Shown: positions 47,876 to 61,394, counted from the first letter of the stretch. The stretch is 64,000 nucleotides of DNA from Haliotis asinina (GCF_037392515.1 NC_090295.1:25274501-25338500); one strand, 5' to 3'. The notes: a model not told the origin generated them from the letters alone. Numbers and translations are program-made.

Positions 47876-48820
47876 CGTGCATACCTACATATTCATATGC
47901 ATTAACACCTCATAGTGAACATAAATTTTAACACTGCCACAGGATGTTGAAGGGAAACAGCCATTCACCACCGACCAGGATTATGTAAAGTATTTTCGGC
48001 ACATCGTCATATGCATATGCATCAGAAGAAGACAGACCGTTCATTCGAGATACATGTTTGATGGCGGACGCGTTGACATTTTACGTCTCTTCGTGTTTTG
48101 CCACGGCATGCATGGGAGACAACTCCTTGGTGCTTAATCTCAATTCTTCGGCTACAATCGATACCCATCCAACTGATCACAAGCACAAGCAAGTGAAGCC
48201 AAAATAGCATAAAGGTAAGTTTGTCTCTACCGGACTATAGCACGTACCCGATAGTGACAATATGTGAAAAGCTTTTGTGACAACGTTTCTTGGCAGTTGT
48301 CTGACAGTGGGTAAAAACTGACGAAAGAGTATGAAGATGATTTCTGAGAGGAGTTATCGTTTAAAGTCGGCCAGGAGCGTTCGTCTCCCACCCCAGACCA
48401 CCCCACCACATGGGCACGCATGTATCGAAAACAGATATACAATGAAATATGTGCGGTGAGGTAGCCAAATGAATTTAGCCTTGAGTGTCCACATGGATGG
48501 ATTATCTTAAGACTTAGTTTGTTCATCTAAGTTGATATGTAGTGGATGTGACTAATGGCATAGACCACAACTCACTCACTTAATGTGGCGATGTTACTGC
48601 TCGAAGTGTTAGTAAAATCATTGTCTTGAGATTTCGCTGCTGTGACATTAATTTGTGTAACTGTTTCTTATACAGTGCTGACACTCAAGGTCAGTAATAC
48701 GTCCATGTTAGACAGGTTGTTTCACTGATAGTAATGAACACCCGACAATATACCACATGGCGGTCGACGTCGAGCTGGCACCAAACTTTCCTATCATGTG
48801 AGCGCATTATGACCATCGAT
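47876..48820. other. Non-coding stretch, nothing recognised
   Basis: Short open frames without motifs. No repeat family found. Confidence 0.45.
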
Positions 48821-48834
48821 CTACACAAGCGGTA

Positions 48835-49116
48835 CCCGTGAAGGTCCCGGGGTAGAATAGGCCTTCAGCAACCCATGCTTGCCATAAAAGGTGACTATAC
48901 TTGTCGTAGGAGGCGACTAACGGGATCGGGTGGTCAGACTAGCTGACTTGGTTGACACATGTCATCGGTTCCCCATTGCGCAGATCGATGCTCATGTTAT
49001 TGATCACTGGATTGTCTGGTCCAGACTCGATTATTTACAGACCGTCGCCATATAGCTGGAATATTGCTAAGTGCGACGTAAAACTAAACTCACTCACTCA
49101 CTCACTCACTCACTCA
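48835..49116 (+). mobile_element. SINE family B, full copy with 14-bp target duplication
   Basis: A 282-bp element starts CCCGTGAAGGTCCCGGGGTA and ends in a (CTCA)n tail. Perfect direct repeats CTACACAAGCGGTA at 48821-48834 and 49117-49130 flank it and are the target-site duplication from LINE-type retrotransposition. The 3' end (GGAATATTGCTAA, CGTAAAACT, CTCACT tail) is shared with family A. Confidence 0.9.
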
Positions 49117-49130
49117 CTACACAAGCGGTA

Positions 49131-51820
49131 GACCATGACATCCAGGTATGTTAGTCGCTTCACACATACTTAGCTGCATGAAGAACAGTTATAACGGTAT
49201 CTTCACAAAGCATGGCTACTCATGGCCAGTTCTGGCACGCATCTTCACTGGAGACCAGCATGGGTTGCTCAAGACCAGTTCTCATCCTGATCTTCAAGGG
49301 GGAATATATCTTTATAAGTACACAATGACATGCATGCCGATACAAATAGAGAATTAAAACAATGAACACAGTCATCTGAATAAGTTGTACAATATAACTC
49401 TTAGATTTATAGAAGTTGGGTAGATGAAGGACGAGGACACTATTTTTGTGGATAGACAACAACTTATTCTTACAACAACATATTAAGTGATACTTGTGAC
49501 CTGTTCTATGCAATCACCAGCTACACGTCGGTATCACATGCTTGACAACGACATTAGAACCTATGTCGAAACGTCGCCTATACAGAATAAAGAGTTGTGT
49601 GTCCATAACAATAGCCCTCCTCCTTTATAACTTTCAGTCTACATCAGAACAGCTGGTGCAGCAAGATCCCCCACCAATGCTTGTATAGGCTGTGTGTGGA
49701 TTCGAGTGAAACTGATGTTATTGATATATCGTGTATGTTTACAGTGTGGTGGTCGAGGCCCGTATGTACCGGAGTCATGCCGGTGTACCAAGCGCCCCTG
49801 CCTCACAACACAGGAGGAAGTGATTGGCGGTACATTAGCATTCATGTATCCGTTCGCAGAGGGACTGATGGACCACACGGTACTGATTAATATAATAGCA
49901 TGTGGCAGGTAACTGAAACACTCGAGCAGTTGATGACTCCTGATTCATAACCTCTGGGTAGCTTTCCTCTCTCATCTCCGCAGATCCGCCACAGACCCCA
50001 GCTCCAATCAATCAAATAATATCATCGATGACAGGTAATCAATAATCTATCCTGCAGGATATTTTCCCACAGAGTGGTGAAGCCGGAGGCTGTGGCCTGT
50101 TCTATGAAATTACCTACTGCACGCTGGGGCTAATTGCATGGAGCAGGTCACACCTTTGTTTTGGTACCCGCCCCTCCGGTCTTCTTGTAGCGGCCTGGGA
50201 AATTATCAGGGGCTGGGAGCACCTTGTTAGTGACTTTACAGAGGATTCCATGTGGGTTCATGCAGCTATGGTGTGTGAAACGTCGCGTTCAGGAAATGGC
50301 AATTTTGTAGAAATTGCCTTGTCATGTTTGTTGTAGAGCACAAGTTCATGTGTCGCGGACAGGCAAGGGGTTGTCAAAAGACTACCCACCCATCCAATTT
50401 CTTCTTAGACGGATTTCAGTAATTTTGAGAAATGGTATAATTTCAATAAGCGGATCCACATTGCAGCTTTTCATGATATTTTTGGACAATACTGGATTAT
50501 CATCGACAAAAAATATTTCTCCCGCCACACATGATCCCATCTTGATGGGCGGGGAATCTGAAAGCCTTGATGGTTCCTGGGCCTTGAATCTTCATTCCAT
50601 TGTGGAGCCATGGCAACAAGAAGTCTATATACTCTTAGAAATATGATGGTGACTCTCAGAAGAATTATGGTGTCATGATATCTGAAATACGAATCACAAA
50701 CAAACTGTTGTAAATGCCTTAAGCCAAATGTGCTGTCAACAGACCCGTACCTGTCGACATTAGCAACCCTTAATTGTCATACCATCTCAACAGATTGTAG
50801 GATAACTCGCATCACAGTCATTATCTGTTTCAAACATGGTCTGTTAGGAACGTCTAGACCTGGTAACGAGCTTGCTAGACATCACGACCACGACTGACTG
50901 ATACGATGTCACAGAAACCGCAACAATCTGTCGAACATCCGCTCAGAACACCGTTATATAACTGTCGCATATTCTGTTTATAATGACACCGTTGCCATGA
51001 TAGTGCACAGAATACTGACACTGAAAGTTAATCCTCTGCGATGATATACGGGATTAGAAAATCGGTTTATTCAGACGTTGTCCATGTTTTCGCCACACGA
51101 CCATTTCATGTAAGACATGACTGCTGGTTGACCTATCGAGCCGTCCTTGGATCGACAGAGAGATGTCGTCATAATAGTTCAACAGCTGAATGTAAGAATG
51201 ACATTGCCATAAACTACTCCCGCTACTGCACAAGACATCTCTGAACGACACTCATGGCGGAATAAGTAAATTGTAATTATAATAAAATAATCATTAAATT
51301 GCGTTGTGCAATGGAAAACTATAAGATCATTATGCTATATAACATAATGGACCGGGATCCTAACTAGAGAATGACATTAGAACCTAACCATGGTGCGACT
51401 GAACGGATTGATTGTCAATGTGAACGGGCACCAGTCTGATCTTATCTCGTCTTCGAGACATGTTTAGGCAGCTTCGTTAGTGTCCAACTAAGATTTACCA
51501 ATGTCTGGATGTCACAGAGCTGAGTAATGCAACCAGGTTTAACGTGAAGTCAGGCATTACAGACAGATCCTGAACATATATTTGTCTCATGTCACAGTGT
51601 TTGTTAGACTGGTGAAATCCTCCCACTGGTGAGTCGTGAGCCACCAAAGTTCAATGTGGTCCTGGGTGCAGTTGTACAAAACAACGCTGAGACTACCTTA
51701 TGTCTATGTTAACGAATGGGAGTTGCGGTCGCCTCAGCGCTAATGTCGCTTAATACAACGTTTTGTACCCAGGCTACTGAAGATGCACACTTGGCAACCC
51801 TCGGATAGTGTTAGATCAGA
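49131..51820. other. Non-coding stretch, nothing firm
   Basis: A frame at 49740-49910 after a TTTACAG acceptor-like site contains a cysteine-rich peptide (CGGRGPYVPESCRC) but cannot be linked to any gene. The 110-codon frame at 50314-50646 has no domain. No array was found. Confidence 0.45.
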
Positions 51821-51902
51821 AGTGAGCGAGTTGGGTTTTACGCCGCTTTTAGCAATGTATCAACAATGTCACGGCGGGGAACACCAGAAATGGGCTTGGA
51901 TC
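51821..51902 (-). mobile_element. SINE family A, truncated copy
   Basis: On the + strand AGTGAGCGAG, TTTTACGCCGCTTTTAGCAA and ACACCAGAAATGGGCTT match the reverse complement of the family A 3' half. The tRNA head is missing. Confidence 0.8.
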
Positions 51903-54491
51903 AGTAGGAACATTGTTTGATTTCCGATTTCCATGTGGTAAACATCATATATACTGAACTGCAACCTCTCTCTTTTTTTGGTGAAGATTTTAAATAGAAG
52001 ACATCAACATGAACGTTTACTTTCATGAGATTTCATTGCCTGAAGCTACCGTTTCTTTTACTGTTCATTGTAGAAATATATTTGTATATGGGAATAGACA
52101 TTTCACTGCGCAAGTGGGTATTACTGTCGGTGTCCTCTACACATACACTGGCGAGCACAAGAAAGAACAAAACTATGTTTCATAGTGACTAAACTGAAAC
52201 ACGAAATGGTAATCAGCGCATATAAATCGGGTGCTATACCTGTATGTTATTGAATAAACAAGTTCATAGTCAATGCATAGGTGTCACAGCTATTGATTTT
52301 TTTTGTATCTGAAGTGAAATAGCTGGTTTAACCGTGAAAGATATCTGACTAATTTTGCATTTGTCGTTGAACGCCGTTTTTTAGATCACTGGGCAAAGCG
52401 CCCTAATGTCCGTCATATCGTTAACCAAACTCAAACTGATAATTACTGGAGGTACTCAGCAACTAAATGAACCCTGTGTGCTCTTGCGTTGTCATACTGT
52501 CATACAAAACGTCGACCATGACAGCGAGCAGATGCTGCCCAGATACTGTTCAGTTACAAGTTAATAACATGTAAAAGTGTTTTTCCCCACTTGTGTTTTA
52601 CCCCCTCAGCGAACCAAACCCACACCGCTACTGAGCCACCCAAAAACGAATTTTCTGTTTTATAAAAACTTTGTTGCAACTGTCATGGTCAAATACATCA
52701 GCCACTCATGACACCGACGACGTCTTGTAGTATTGTGACGGTTCGTCGTGTCATTGAGTGATAACAAATAGAAATCAGTTGTCACCATCAGGCGACCAGA
52801 TCGACAGAGCTATCAGCAATATTTTGTCGTGATTGGATTCTGCTAATTACTGACTGTGGAACGTTAAGAACTCTTGCCATAGTGTTCTGTCTTATATCAA
52901 AGCGGAACATGCCAAATGCATTTTGACTTTCCCAGCTGACTGAGACTGCATGTAAAAAAAAACATTAACTGAATTTAGAACAATACCAGAAAAACTTTCT
53001 CTCTGGTTATTATTTCTGAAATGTACGGCAACAAACCGCCACGTTTGCTTGTAAATCTCGACTTTATCTGGGGCGTTAGACTAACGCTTAGTCACTGAAA
53101 ATAAAAAATGATACTTACAAACAAACCCTTTTTAAATCGAACAGGAGCCCTAAAGGAAACCAGAGGACCTGAGGAGATCGAAGAATTGCTTCATTTAGGA
53201 CATTAGCACTGTAGACAGGGCTAGGCAGAAGGGGACACGATTTGGTTCAAGGATTGTGAGACAGCCTGCCGGACCGTGTTTACGGCCACAGCATGAAAAA
53301 CGCTTGCTAGAAATTCAAAACACTCATTTCTAAATCCGTGTACAATTATAGAATATTTATACAGCCTGGTTCTCAATAATATCATCTGTATTATTCTATC
53401 TGATCTGAAGTAAGTTTTAGGTCATCGTCCAATATTTCAATTGAATACCATATTGTGAAACATCCTGTGAATACTTTCTTTCAGAGATCCACCCAGTGTT
53501 TCATAGTGCCGACGTTTATTGGATTAGTTCGTCGCATCGATATTATTAGACTAGTCATTATAAGATAAAGAACGGGTTCGTAATGCAAAATCGATGTGCT
53601 GCAATTGATCTGGACAGAAAAAATCGATGACCAAACAATAGCTGACAGTGATGCCATCCTCGATTATAGATAGTTTCGATACACATGAGCAAAATACTCA
53701 TAAACCTGTGTGGGGTTGATTGAGCTGATATCAGGAACATAACAGAGTCAACTCGCCAACCTTTTCTGCACTCTCCTCACACAACCAGCTAAGCTTCATA
53801 GGCATCAGAGACAACGTTGGGTCAAGTTCGTGAAGCACTCCTACAATCCCGGGTTTCTGCAACAGCGGTGATAGGGATCCGTATATCGCTATCAGAATAA
53901 ACACAAGCCTTCATTTTACCTCGAGCACGCTGTTGCACACAAGTGTTGCAGGGTCTCATTTTTCATGTTCATAAAACATGTTTAACGGTATAATTGAAAA
54001 TAATTTCTATGGGTATAATTCCCCTCGAAAATGTTTCCCAGCAACATCAATGAGCTGGACATCAGAAACACCTTCACATAATAACTGTACCCATGTGAGA
54101 ATTAGACCCTGGTCGTCGGCTTGAAAGGCGAATTTATCGAAATGACCAGTCCGATATGCCGCGCGCTGGGTACAAAACAGAAAAATGCCAACTTCGCTGT
54201 AGTTTGTTTTTGACCTTTCTCCTTTTTTCTTCTGTAAGTTAGGTGGTGAGGTGGGGCAGAGGGTAGGAGTGTTAATTATACTGAAAGTCAAATAAATGCC
54301 ACACCATCACTAAGAAAACTAGTTACTTAATCGCCAAAACAAACACTATACCTGTGTATGACCCCAATATCATTCCGATACAAGGCTTTGTTCGAGGTTT
54401 GAATATCCCATGTGAGGAGCCGGGATCTACTGAGAGTGATACATTGCGTGACTAGTCGAGTAGAGCAAGTACAGCGCCGTTTTCATTTTAC
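51903..54491. other. Non-coding stretch, one possible decayed SINE
   Basis: Around 54090-54140 the bases TGTACCCATGTGAGAATTAG resemble the middle of family A in minus orientation. Otherwise nothing was recognised. Confidence 0.4.
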
Positions 54492-54648
54492 CTGCAAAAT
54501 AACTCTTCAGGGTGTCTAACCCAGGAAAGTGCAGGTAAGGTTCACCTGCAAGTGCTGTGCCATGGCTGGAAATGTCACCCACTTGTTGAATCAACCAGTC
54601 TGACATAATTGTACCGAGTTCTCCTCCTGCAGCTAAACAACCATTCAT
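54492..54648 (-). CDS. Candidate first coding exon, unknown protein
   Basis: On the minus strand an ATG at 54648 opens a frame of 52 codons (MNGCLAAGGELGTIMSDWLI, then QQVGDISSHGTALAGEPYL and HFPGLDTLKSYFA) ending at a TTTGCAG/GTAAAA donor. Amino-acid composition and third-base use look more protein-like than the neighbouring frames. I do not recognise the family, and no second exon was found downstream. It may be a real 5' exon or a chance frame. Confidence 0.3.
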
Positions 54649-54897
54649 TTACACAGGCACGGCTGCTGAGACACACAGTGATTATCTCCCTTGTGTTGCC
54701 AACTGCTCACTAAGACCGAACAAAGGCGCGAGTGAGTGAGTGAGAGGTAAGTGCGTGGAATTTATGATAAGGAATATGAGAATCATTATGAGTAACATTT
54801 CGACGAGAGCCAGTGAGGACCCAACTAAAGCCAAACGTCAATGAAATCTATTTCCATTTTATCTTATTGCCGAAGTTATTTTCATCTCTACATCAAA

Positions 54898-55064
54898 GTG
54901 AGTGAGTGAGTTTAGTTTTACGCCGCTTTTAGCAATATTCCGGCAACATCACGGCGGGTGACACCAGAAAATGGGCTTCACACATTGTACCCATGTGGGG
55001 AATCGAACGCGTGTCTTCGGCGTGACGAGCGAACGCTTTAACCACTAGGCTAACCCACCGCCCC
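54898..55064 (-). mobile_element. SINE family A, well-preserved copy
   Basis: On the + strand it starts AGTGAGTGAGTTTAGTTTTA, includes CGCCGCTTTTAGCAATATTC and ends with the tRNA-like head ACCACTAGGCTAACCCACCG. Its minus-strand head carries a B-box-like GGTTCGATTCC derivative (here GAATCGAACG on +). Confidence 0.88.
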
Positions 55065-55947
55065 TATACATCAAAAGTTTTAGATTTCTTAAGAGTAGGT
55101 GAAATATAGCTACTTATATAGCAACTGATCGAAACTAGATTTTACAAAAATTATCCATAACTGGTTATACTGTTTACACATGTACTGATGTATTGTAAAA
55201 CAAATTCGTAACGTCGAAAAGATTATTCTTATGCGTTCAATAAATAACGAAACAGTGAGAATGTCGAATTCCTATCAAAGCTTTACACCAAAACGCAACT
55301 GTTCACACGCGCGAAATTTGCACATGCGTTTTAGCAAATTGATGAATGGTCCTCGTTGAGTTACTCTGCATAAAGTCGGTTCCGTCAGGTTTGAGTTACA
55401 TTGGCCTTAGTTCTTAGTTCTTAGTGATTACACTCGAACAAGAGTGTCTTATGACTTAAACGAAACTCGTGCGAGATCGAGTGCAATGCAAACTTCCTAA
55501 CTCGTTCCGTATAAGTTGTATGACACACTTGTTCGTGTAATAATTGCTGTGCGTTATTGCTGACATACTACGCTTTGTGGCGTCATGACTATTTGCAACT
55601 TCTCAACTGCAGCTGGCTATGAATAGTACCTTAAAGAGATGGTAAAGCATTCCATTTTAAGGTAGTGGTTAAGTAAAACTGGAACCTGATTCATTCATTT
55701 CTCCCGTTCTGTCTCGAAAAGTATGCAATACGCCAAACCACAGTCGCGCGCACGCTCGTGCACGCGTACAGAATATGGTAATAATTTCTCAGCCCACGTC
55801 ATTATATTGAGTAGTCTGGGAAACTCTTGTGTATTTCATCAACTCGTACACGTGCAGAAGTTTCAAGCAGCGGTGCAAATCAGAGTCAATCGATCACAGG
55901 TATTTATATTCATGCACTTGCATATTGCTTTCAAACATGCCCTGTGA
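55065..55947. other. Non-coding stretch, nothing recognised
   Basis: No gene or repeat recognised. Confidence 0.45.
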
Positions 55948-56210
55948 CCCGTGAAGGTCCGGGGTAGAATAGGCCTTCAGCAACCCATGCTTGCCTTAAA
56001 AGGCGGCTATGCTTGTCGTAAGATTCGACTAACGGGATCGAGTGGTCAGGCTCGCTGACGTGGTTGACACATGTCATCGGTTCCCAGTTGCGCAGATCAA
56101 TGCTCATGCAGTTGATCACTGGATTGTCTGGTCCAGACTCGATTGTTTACAGACCGACGCCATATAGCTGGAATATTGCTAAGTGCGACGTAAAACTGAA
56201 CTCACTACCA
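55948..56210 (+). mobile_element. SINE family B, second copy
   Basis: Starts CCCGTGAAGGTCCGGGGTAG and follows the 48835 copy with about 90 percent identity by eye through CGACGTAAAACTGAACTCAC. The tail is a single CTCACT. No target-site duplication was found, suggesting an older insertion. Confidence 0.88.
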
Positions 56211-56429
56211 CTTCCGCAATGCACCTGCGGAAAAAACATATGCCGTTGCGAAATGCTCCACAGGTTTAAATGACAGCTACCTTTTCATGCAGTGTAAAAT
56301 GTATGCAGCCTGTGTGATGTTAACTATTCAATTATTGAGACCATCATTTTCCTTGAGTGAATGCACACTTACAAATTAGGATAGAAGTTGTGTTGTGTTT
56401 AGTCGAAAAGGCTAGTGGTGCAATCGGGA

Positions 56430-56585
56430 AACAAAAAAAACACCAAAACAAAACAAAGAAAACAAACAAACAAACAAACAAACAAAAAAACCCAAAAGAA
56501 CCCAAACAAACAAAAAAACAAACACAAAAAACAAAAAACAAAACCAAACAAAACCAAACAAACAAAACAAAATAAAACACAGAAA
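56430..56585 (+). repeat. (AAAC)n simple-sequence tract
   Basis: A-rich tract with pure CAAACAAACAAAC runs. Lysine/asparagine/threonine frames on + and phenylalanine/leucine/cysteine frames on - are artefacts of the tract. Confidence 0.95.
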
Positions 56586-59262
56586 AAGTTGCATATTTTC
56601 TTTAAGTGACCCATTAGAAATTGGTATGATGAGGATGAAGAAATCTGAAACTTGAAATCATTTATCATATCATAACGGACTGTATAAATATCGCCTGCAT
56701 AACTAACTGTAAATTCAGCCAAAGACCATAATAATAAGCTTAGTGTATGGTTTATGATTCAGCCTATGGAATTGAACAATCTTGTACGTATGGTATATAA
56801 TTACATGTACTTCTCTGTTTAAAATGAGATTTAAATTGTGGCCTTGAACATCTGAACAAAAATTTAGAAACTCTCGTGCGATTTGTCCAGCTCTGAAATT
56901 ACGCTGAGTCTTATACAGGCCAAGTTTCCACCTGAACATGTAAACACTCTACTGACCAAGAAAGTGGGTCACAGCCTCACTTTGATTGTTCGAGCTGAGC
57001 GATATCTTCAATATCCATAGCCTTGCGGTGCGGGGTACTCACAGGAGTGTCTTCGGAACATTCACGTTTGATATGGGACTTATTTGTTTGTTGATGTTTT
57101 GCTCCTGACTTTGTGAAAAAGACTGGCTTACGGATGTGTTACATTTGCGTGGGATAGTTATCACACAAGACTCAAGCGCTGAAAATTCAAGGTGCGTACA
57201 GGTGTGTGGTTTTGAAATATCTGAGTGAATTTTCAACCGTAAATTTACGTGTTTATTTGTTTAGTTTTCTAAATCTTACAGGAAATGTGTTTTGGTGAAA
57301 AAATATGTTCTGATTTCTTGATTTGTCAAAAGTCACAAAAGGCATGCCTTTTATTCCGAGTCTAGCACCAGCATCCGCTACTATCGTTTGTTTATCCCGT
57401 ACCCTTTGAAGTATTCCGCGACTCGCACAGGTGCGACTCAGGTAAGTCGACTTTCACCTGTAATTTGTACCTCACACAGGTAGATAGGCAGCTGATAAAT
57501 ACATAGTGTTAGATGTACATTAGGACATGGAAATACCATATCTGACTCTTAAAATGTTTTGTTAAGTTTTTGGACAGTTTATAAATGTTAAGATTTGACC
57601 CAAGTTATTTAACAGTGAAAAGTATTATGAATATGATTTTAATATACGACTTCCTATATATGTATGAATGACTATCAGCAGTGTGCATTGTAGGATGAGA
57701 ATGTGAATGTACCTCTTGACAAACATTTCTGCCTTCAGACAAAGAATATTGCTGTAATCATGGAACATGTAAACAAATAAACAAATGGAGGTAAATAGGT
57801 TGTTGTCAACATCAGTTATTGATTGTTTAACTTCAGGAAGAGAGATCAATATGATCACAAGGCATGGTGATGTAAATTATTAAACATTTACAGAACAAGT
57901 AGTAGGAAATCTTCAACAAAAGAACCCCAACTGTTATATTCTTTCATGAATATTTACAGAGTGTGATCTGCTTATGATACTCCCGTTATGTAAATGTTAC
58001 ATGAAGTTTAAACATCTGAAATTAGCATATTCTTAAAATCTGTTTTCATGGCATACCTGACTTTTAATTTTAAATAATATTCTAAATTGTTGCTGGAATC
58101 CTTCACACTGTCTTCATCACTATGAATATATGTACCATTACATGTACCATAGTAATCTCTCTCTCTATATATACCATAGTAAATGGACAGTGTATATTTA
58201 CTCTGTCATTACATATTCCATTCTGGAATGTAGCCAAATTGATGTCTTTTTCTGATGATTGAAATGGCTGAAATATGTTAGGTTTACATTCTCAGTGTTT
58301 CTTCATATTTCTGATTCTGTTACAATCACAGTCAAAGAGTTGGCCCTAAGACCATGTCTGATAAGTTCAATACTACTAAGATTTGATGTTTTTCATATTT
58401 CTTGTAAGACTGAACCACTTGTTGTCTTTGACAAATGAAATACAACTGATGAAATCAATATGGTGTATTTGACATGGTCAGGTGAATTCTTGAATAATGT
58501 GTTAGATTTTTTAATCATCATCTCCTACCAGGTCAGAGGTCAGTTGAAGGTGAAGGTTAGTTTTAAAGACATTAAGACCATGTCTCCTCCAGGCTGCTGG
58601 AGTGTTAGATTAGCAGGTCAAGGTAACTTGAACAACATTACAAATAGAACGGTCCTGGCAATGTTTGTGCTTCATGCATCCTGTCCATGTCTGGTATTAG
58701 TTCACAAACCATGACCAATGTGGTCTGAACCAGTTGAGGACAGTGCACATCTCAACACGGCCATGCTGTGTTTACAAACAGTAGTGCATTTACAGCATTT
58801 GTGGGATCACAGTGTATTCCTAATTCATTAGTCCTGCCACACCTGAGGTAATGAGATCTGCAGGTGTTAACTTACATAATCATAGCTTAGGTGAGGTGAA
58901 TTATATATTTTTTCATTATAAAAAGGGACACACTAGTATGTGAGTGTGTTTGCTTGTACTGTCTTACAGTGATGCCGGTTTTCAAGTGTTAGTCCATTGA
59001 GATACAAACTTTGGTTTAACATCGATACCTGTGACATTTACACTATACTGACTCCAAGACGATCACTAAATTTTATGCGACACAAATGTGCACAGATGCA
59101 AAGAATGGACAGAAAAAGTATTGTCACAAACCATGGAACACACAATGTTCCTAATACAAAAGCCAGAGGATTTGTTATAGGTGTCTGTCGTCATTGGCAT
59201 TATCAGAAATGTTCTTCACCATTTTACTACTTTACAGGATTCTCATGTGTCATGTAAGGTCA
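56586..59262. other. Non-coding stretch, possible 5' exon boundary
   Basis: CAGGTAAGT at 57439-57447, a perfect splice-donor consensus, follows a GC-richer patch (57361-57441) and could end a non-coding first exon on the + strand. No coding frame with homology was found. Confidence 0.35.
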
Positions 59263-59453
59263 AGGGCGGCACAGTAGCCTAGTGGTTAAAGAGCTCGCCT
59301 GTCATGCAAGCCAGGGTTTGATTCGCCTCATGGGTACAATGTTTGAGGCCCATTTCTGCTGTTCCTTGCCATGAAAATTTCTAAAGGCAGCATAAAAGTA
59401 AACTCACTTACTTACTCACTCACCCATCCACCCACTCACTCACCCACTCACTC
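59263..59453 (+). mobile_element. SINE family A, copy with long tail
   Basis: The tRNA-like head GCCTAGTGGTTAAAGAGCTC, B-box-like GGTTTGATTC, GGGTACAATGTTTGAGGCCC body and ACTCACTTACTTACTCACTC tail match the 17320 and 54898 copies. The central body is diverged. Confidence 0.85.
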
Positions 59454-60547
59454 TATTCATGGGGGTTCCCTTAACCCCATGGTTGAAAGTCATTGAAAAA
59501 CAATGTGATCAGTTCGAAGGTTTTCTCGTAATGCCAAGCGGCAGACAGGGTGACAACAACTACAGCTGGGAATCAGATGCTTACCTGATACATTATTCAC
59601 TAGATCATGGACATGAACTGGATGCATCATAGTAAGGTTGTGACTGACAAACGTAAATTTCTGCTTTTAGTAACCATCATGAATATAATACACAAACAGC
59701 GAAGTTGTTTGGTGTGGGCTCATTTCTGTTAAAGAAGAATTACTTATCAGATGATGAATAAATTCTGTAAATTCATTTACATTATAGAGTTGAGAATTTT
59801 GAAATGGGATGCTAATTAGCATACACCATTTCACAGCATTCATGTAATTCTAGACACGTGTGTAGTTCAGCGCAGGTCAAAAAACACTACCTCACAGCTA
59901 AAATCACTTCAGCTGAAATTGGAAACAGTGTCACAGACCATGGTGAAGCCTTGTTTAGTTGATGCCACACTGGTACTGCTGGCATTGTGTTTCTATAGCA
60001 CTGAACTTGGTTGTCTCGGTCATTGCTGCACAAAGACATGTGGACATGAAATGGGAGTTTATTTGATTTCCGCCGAGAGAAGAAATATCTTTATTTTCTT
60101 AAGTTTCCGATGGTTTTCTTCTGTGAAAGTGTTGGTTCAAAGTGAACAGAAGCAATACGATTGAGATTTTTTTTTTTGTCAGTTCAGTTCCAGTGGTGCT
60201 CAAGGTCATTTCGTTTGCAAAAGCCAAGGTTTGCCATTAGCTGCCCATATTAGGAATGTTTTCTGGCTCTGTAAAAACTTCAAACCGATCGAGGTTATTG
60301 ATTTACAAACTAACAGTGTCATACAAATAATTACTCTTGATGAGCTCAATGCACAAAAAGAAGGCCCTAGGGACCTGATCCCTGGTGATCCGACTGGACC
60401 ACGGTAATGCAAGGGTTTGTTTTTGAAGTCTGTAAACTTATAATCTTCATTTGCAGACCGATTGTTGAAGGATTTTTGACTGCTGTCAAGGTGCAGCAAC
60501 CTGCAGATTTCTGAGGACATGCAGGCATTGCTCTAGCCTATCTCACA
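59454..60547. other. Non-coding stretch, nothing recognised
   Basis: Open frames up to 104 codons (minus strand, 60206-60520) with no domain. Confidence 0.45.
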
Positions 60548-60770
60548 GTCCCTGAACCACATCATTTTCCCTTCCTGCAGTGCTAAGGTTAAGGTAATAA
60601 AGCAAGTCTACATTTTTTGGTTCAAGAATCTGATCTCCATGGGTCTCCTTTTCAATTAAAAGGGGTGTGTTTGTTTCCATCAAAATTTTATATATTCAGA
60701 GACTGAACCTTAGTTTAGCATTGCTCTGAAAGTGCTATCCATGTTAGTTGTAGAAGAATTTATCCTAAAA
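60548..60770 (+). repeat. Dispersed repeat, copy 2 (partner at 6680-6900)
   Basis: Same orientation as copy 1. ACAGTCCCT, ATAAAGCAAGTCTA and TATTCAGAGACT are conserved. See the 6680 entry. Confidence 0.5.
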
Positions 60771-61196
60771 ACAGTTTCATGTTTGAAACATTAATGTTTC
60801 CTAAATTAACACGCTTGGTAGGATGTTCAGCTAAAGATCACAGATGAAGGCTGTTGCCTGTGTTCACAAATGTTGTACCATTTGTATTTGGACTGTGTTC
60901 AAGTTAGCTGTCAGTATTCATACTTGTTGAATGTGTACAGTGAAGAAAGCAGATTCAGATGGTCACTGTTGTGTCTCACCTTATTAGTCTTCTTGTTCTA
61001 ATTGTCCTGGTCTAAAGTGGATTAGAAAGCAGTCTGTTATCTCATGCTATCTATGTACAATAAAATCTCCCATTTTAAGCACTGAAGCTGAAGGTAGAGG
61101 ACATTATCCTGTGACAGCAGACTGAGATTTATTGCTCTGCTATCTCACTGAACTGTGTACTGCCGGTGACTGTAAATGGTCTACAGCTCTTCATAG

Positions 61197-61394
61197 GTGA
61201 ATGTGGCCACTGTAGATAGTGTAAGTGGTCACCAGGTGGACGGGAACCTACCTAAACAGATAAGCAGCAGGACGCGCCACCCACCTGGTCCAGGAAGAGA
61301 TGCTAGTCCTTCGTACCACCCACCTGGTCCAGTAAGAGATGTTAGTCCTTCATACCACCCACCTGGTCCAGGAAGAGATGTTAGTCTTCAGTAA
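61197..61394 (+). CDS. Candidate exon with 39-bp in-frame tandem repeat
   Basis: Three 39-bp units (at 61282, 61321 and 61360) encode 13-residue repeats of the form HPPGPGRDVSPSY, ending at TAA at 61392. The period is a multiple of three and the frame is open upstream to an acceptor-like CTACAG near 61185, with no ATG. It could be the last exon of a gene with a proline-rich tail, or a simple minisatellite. Confidence 0.3.
   Translation: MNVATVDSVSGHQVDGNLPKQISSRTRHPPGPGRDASPSYHPPGPVRDVSPSYHPPGPGRDVSLQ

Noticed and set aside
56344..56722. F/C/L-rich minus-strand and K/T/N-rich plus-strand frames
   Set aside because: Translation of the (AAAC)n tract.
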